Of a DNA stretch of 64,000 nucleotides, positions 62,004-64,000 are shown piece after piece. The notes below the pieces were generated by a model. That model did no database searches. It saw only the letters and a program-made list of their open reading frames with translations, and had not been told where the DNA came from. A program made the position numbers and the translations under genes. How positions within the stretch are numbered: position 1 is the first letter of the stretch; each line of letters opens with the position of its first letter. Source of the DNA: Halomonas sp. HL-48 (GTDB taxonomy: Bacteria > Pseudomonadota > Gammaproteobacteria > Pseudomonadales > Halomonadaceae); the NCBI RefSeq assembly GCF_001314875.1, contig NZ_LJZS01000008.1, forward strand, positions 62,001 to 126,000, read 5' to 3'.

Positions 62004-63650
62004 ATGCGAAGCAATGGAATGATGACGGTGTGGGACCAGCTCTGGGTCTCTCACCAACAGGCAAAAACACTCTTGATGTGCGCGCTGCCCACCTCGGGCG
62101 GTGTGGGAGATGGTGCCTCTTCAGGCAATGGCTCCGGCGGGGAGCCGCGTCCGCCAGCATATAAAAAGCCGCAAAAAGTCGGCCTGCTTTTGGGGCCGCT
62201 GCTGTTTGCCTTCGTGTTGCTGTTTTTCCATCCTGCCGATCTCAGTGTTGAAGGCCGCATGGTGCTGGCCACCACCTTATGGGTCGCCGTGTGGTGGATT
62301 ACCGAGGCGATCCCGATTCCGGTGACGTCGCTTTTGCCCATTGTATTGCTGCCGATCACTGGGGCGCTAGAGGGCAGTGAGGTCACAGCGGCCTACGGCA
62401 ACCCAATCATATTCTTGTTCCTGGGCGGCTTCATGATTGCCCTGGCAATGGAGAAATGGGGGCTGCACAAGCGTATTGCGCTGGCGATTATTGGCGTGCT
62501 GGGCACCAGCATTAATCGCATTGTGCTGGGCTTTATGGCCGCCACTGGGTTCTTGTCGATGTGGGTGTCCAACACCGCCTCGGTGATGATGATGCTGCCG
62601 ATAGGCACGGCGATTGTGTATCAAGTGACCCAGGAACTAAGCAAAACGGAAGGCGACCACAGAGATGATATCGACAAGTTCAGCAAGGCGCTGATTTTCG
62701 GTATTGGCTACGGCGGTACCATTGGCGGCTTGGGCACGCTGATTGGCACGCCGCCCAACATCATTCTCGCGGCTACCGTCTCGGAGCTGTTTGATGTGCA
62801 AATTTCTTTCGCCGAGTGGCTATTTTTTGCCTTTCCCGTGGTGGTGATTCTGCTGTTTGCTGCATGGCTACTGCTGACCCGGATTATTTATCCGGTCAAA
62901 CTTGGCGATCTGCCCGGTGGTAAAGAAGTTATCCAGAAAGAAAAGCAGGCCCTGGGGGCCACCAGCTTTGAAGAAAAAGCGGTGCTGTGGGTGTTTTTAT
63001 TCGCTGCTTTTATGTGGATTTCGCGCTCGTTTTTATGGGAAGGGCAACTGCTGACCATCCCCGGGATCGATGACACCATGGTGGCAATGGTGGCGGCGAT
63101 TTTACTGTTTTTGATTCCCTCCAAAAATAAGGGTGGTTGCCTGCTGGACTGGGAAGTAGCCAAGGATGTGCCGTGGGGAATCCTGCTGCTGTTTGGCGGC
63201 GGCCTGGCGATTGCGGCGGGCTTTAGCTCCTCGGGTCTGGCCGAATGGATCGGCGAGCAGATGAGCGTGCTCGAAGGCGTTAACTTCCTGCTGGTGATTC
63301 TGCTGGCCAGTGCCATGGTGCTGTTCCTGACCGAGATCACCTCGAATACCGCCACCGCAACGATGATTCTGCCGGTGCTTGCGTCGCTGGCGCTGGCGCT
63401 CAATGTGCACCCCTTCGTGCTGATGGTGCCCGCGGCCATGGCCGCCAACTGCGCCTTCATGCTGCCGGTGGGCACGCCGCCCAACGCGATTATCTTCGCC
63501 ACGGGCAAAATCAAGATCATCGAGATGGTACGTAACGGCTTCGGGCTGAATATCCTGGCGCTGATATTGATCGTCGCCGCGGTCTACTTCCTGTTGCCGA
63601 TGCTCTGGGGCGTCGACCTGACCAGCTACCCGGAGGCGTTTCGCCGCTAG
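62004..63650 (+). CDS. DASS-family sodium/anion (dicarboxylate) symporter
   Basis: A 548-residue SLC13/DASS transporter. The two signature Ser-Asn-Thr sites are present: MWVSNTASVMMMLPIG (about residue 190) and TEITSNTATATMILPV (about 450). LPVGTPPNAIIFATGKI is the family's C-terminal hallmark. It likely imports di- or tricarboxylates or sulfate with sodium. The start at 62004 (MRSNGMMTVW) is uncertain; there is no clear ribosome-binding site, and the ATGs at 62019 and 62022 are alternatives. The N-terminus is a glycine-rich linker unusual for the family. Confidence 0.88.
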   Translation: MRSNGMMTVWDQLWVSHQQAKTLLMCALPTSGGVGDGASSGNGSGGEPRPPAYKKPQKVGLLLGPLLFAFVLLFFHPADLSVEGRMVLATTLWVAVWWITEAIPIPVTSLLPIVLLPITGALEGSEVTAAYGNPIIFLFLGGFMIALAMEKWGLHKRIALAIIGVLGTSINRIVLGFMAATGFLSMWVSNTASVMMMLPIGTAIVYQVTQELSKTEGDHRDDIDKFSKALIFGIGYGGTIGGLGTLIGTPPNIILAATVSELFDVQISFAEWLFFAFPVVVILLFAAWLLLTRIIYPVKLGDLPGGKEVIQKEKQALGATSFEEKAVLWVFLFAAFMWISRSFLWEGQLLTIPGIDDTMVAMVAAILLFLIPSKNKGGCLLDWEVAKDVPWGILLLFGGGLAIAAGFSSSGLAEWIGEQMSVLEGVNFLLVILLASAMVLFLTEITSNTATATMILPVLASLALALNVHPFVLMVPAAMAANCAFMLPVGTPPNAIIFATGKIKIIEMVRNGFGLNILALILIVAAVYFLLPMLWGVDLTSYPEAFRR

Positions 63651-63670
63651 CGAACACCCTGAGTCTCAAG

Positions 63671-63702
63671 CCAAACGCCCTGCTTAACAGCAGGGCGTTT
63701 GG
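63671..63702 (+). terminator. Strong hairpin after the DASS gene
   Basis: CCAAACGCCCTGCT (63671-63684) and AGCAGGGCGTTTGG (63689-63702) form a perfect 14-bp stem with a TAAC loop, 20 bases after the stop codon. No T-tract follows, but the stem ends in GTTTGG. It likely ends the DASS transcript before sbcD. Confidence 0.75.
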
Positions 63703-63750
63703 GTAGTGAGGTTGGTATGATGCCCCTACGTTTTTTCTGCTGAGCCTGTC

Positions 63751-64000
63751 ATGCGACTACTACATACCGCCGACTGGCACCTGGGGCGGCTGTTTCACAA
63801 CCTGTCGTTGCTGGATGACCAGCGCTTCGTTCTCGATCAGCTGATCGATATCATCGACCGCGAGGGCGTCGAGGCGGTGCTGATCGCCGGGGACATCTAC
63901 GACCGCTCGGTGCCGCCGGCCACAGCGGTAGCAGTGCTGGATGAGGTGCTGACGGAACTCTGCAGTGTTCGCAACCTGCCGGTGGTGATGATTTCCGGCA
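63751..64000 (+). CDS. sbcD: Exonuclease SbcD, N-terminal part (cut by window end)
   Basis: The first 83 residues of the SbcD/Mre11 nuclease. LLHTADWHLGR holds the first metal-binding Asp-x-His, and LIAGDIYDR the next metal-binding aspartate. With SbcC it cleaves hairpins and DNA ends during replication repair. The gene continues beyond 64000. The first in-frame ATG at 63751 matches the family start MRLLHTADWH. Confidence 0.93.
   Translation, partial: MRLLHTADWHLGRLFHNLSLLDDQRFVLDQLIDIIDREGVEAVLIAGDIYDRSVPPATAVAVLDEVLTELCSVRNLPVVMISG

Overview
The window looks like a chromosomal segment of a moderately GC-rich gammaproteobacterium, most likely a marine or halophilic member of the Halomonas group. 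This is inferred from gene content only: a fused LplT/PlsC/Aas protein, MsrPQ, YejM, a DASS anion symporter, a CsrB-type small RNA and many LysR regulators. No rRNA, tRNA, CRISPR array or intact insertion sequence was seen.

Region by region. (1) 0.1-10.7 kb is accessory in character: a GFA-domain protein, a type IV AbiE toxin-antitoxin pair, a LysR/MFS pair, a Fic protein, an EamA exporter with a LysR regulator, a HipBA-type pair, a broken RhuM gene and a DUF697 membrane protein. The Fic promoter region and first codons occur a second time, in decayed form, 3.2 kb downstream. (2) 10.7-13.5 kb holds small metabolic genes (DUF1330, cupin, lipoprotein hydrolase, RidA). (3) 13.75-22.2 kb is a compact carotenoid operon on the minus strand: crtE, ABC ATPase, ABC-2 permease, crtZ, type 2 IPP isomerase, crtY, crtI, crtB. 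Its predicted end product is zeaxanthin, since neither a CrtW ketolase nor a CrtX glucosyltransferase is present. An ABC exporter sits inside the operon, and a response regulator/histidine kinase pair lies directly upstream on the same strand. (4) 24.6-26.4 kb is yejM. (5) 27.4-34.8 kb is an envelope-stress/efflux module: mipA, response regulator and kinase on the minus strand, divergent from an RND adaptor and pump. (6) 34.8-43.8 kb has a maltose-type acetyltransferase, an SDR/LysR pair, a RidA/LysR pair, msrPQ, an MscS-like channel and a RES/Xre toxin-antitoxin pair. (7) 43.9-52.3 kb has the fused acyltransferase, HTH regulators, azlCD and an MFS transporter. In the gap before the MFS gene lies an apparent CsrB/RsmZ-type regulatory RNA with about eight GGA motifs and a strong terminator. 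(8) 52.4-64 kb has a 2868-residue cyclic beta-1,2-glucan synthase, a CDP-alcohol phosphatidyltransferase, a DASS symporter and the start of sbcD.

Three intergenic signals stand out. A 36-base motif occurs three times: downstream of crtB, downstream of the second kinase gene, and inverted in the mipA/RND intergenic region. Autoregulatory-looking operators are visible in front of abiE, fic, hipBA, the RES/Xre pair and the xre-azlCD operon. The probable CsrB-like RNA is not part of any protein gene. Together the genes suggest an organism that invests in envelope adaptation: pigment, efflux, periplasmic glucan, lipid turnover, LPS control, mechanosensitive channel and periplasmic methionine repair.
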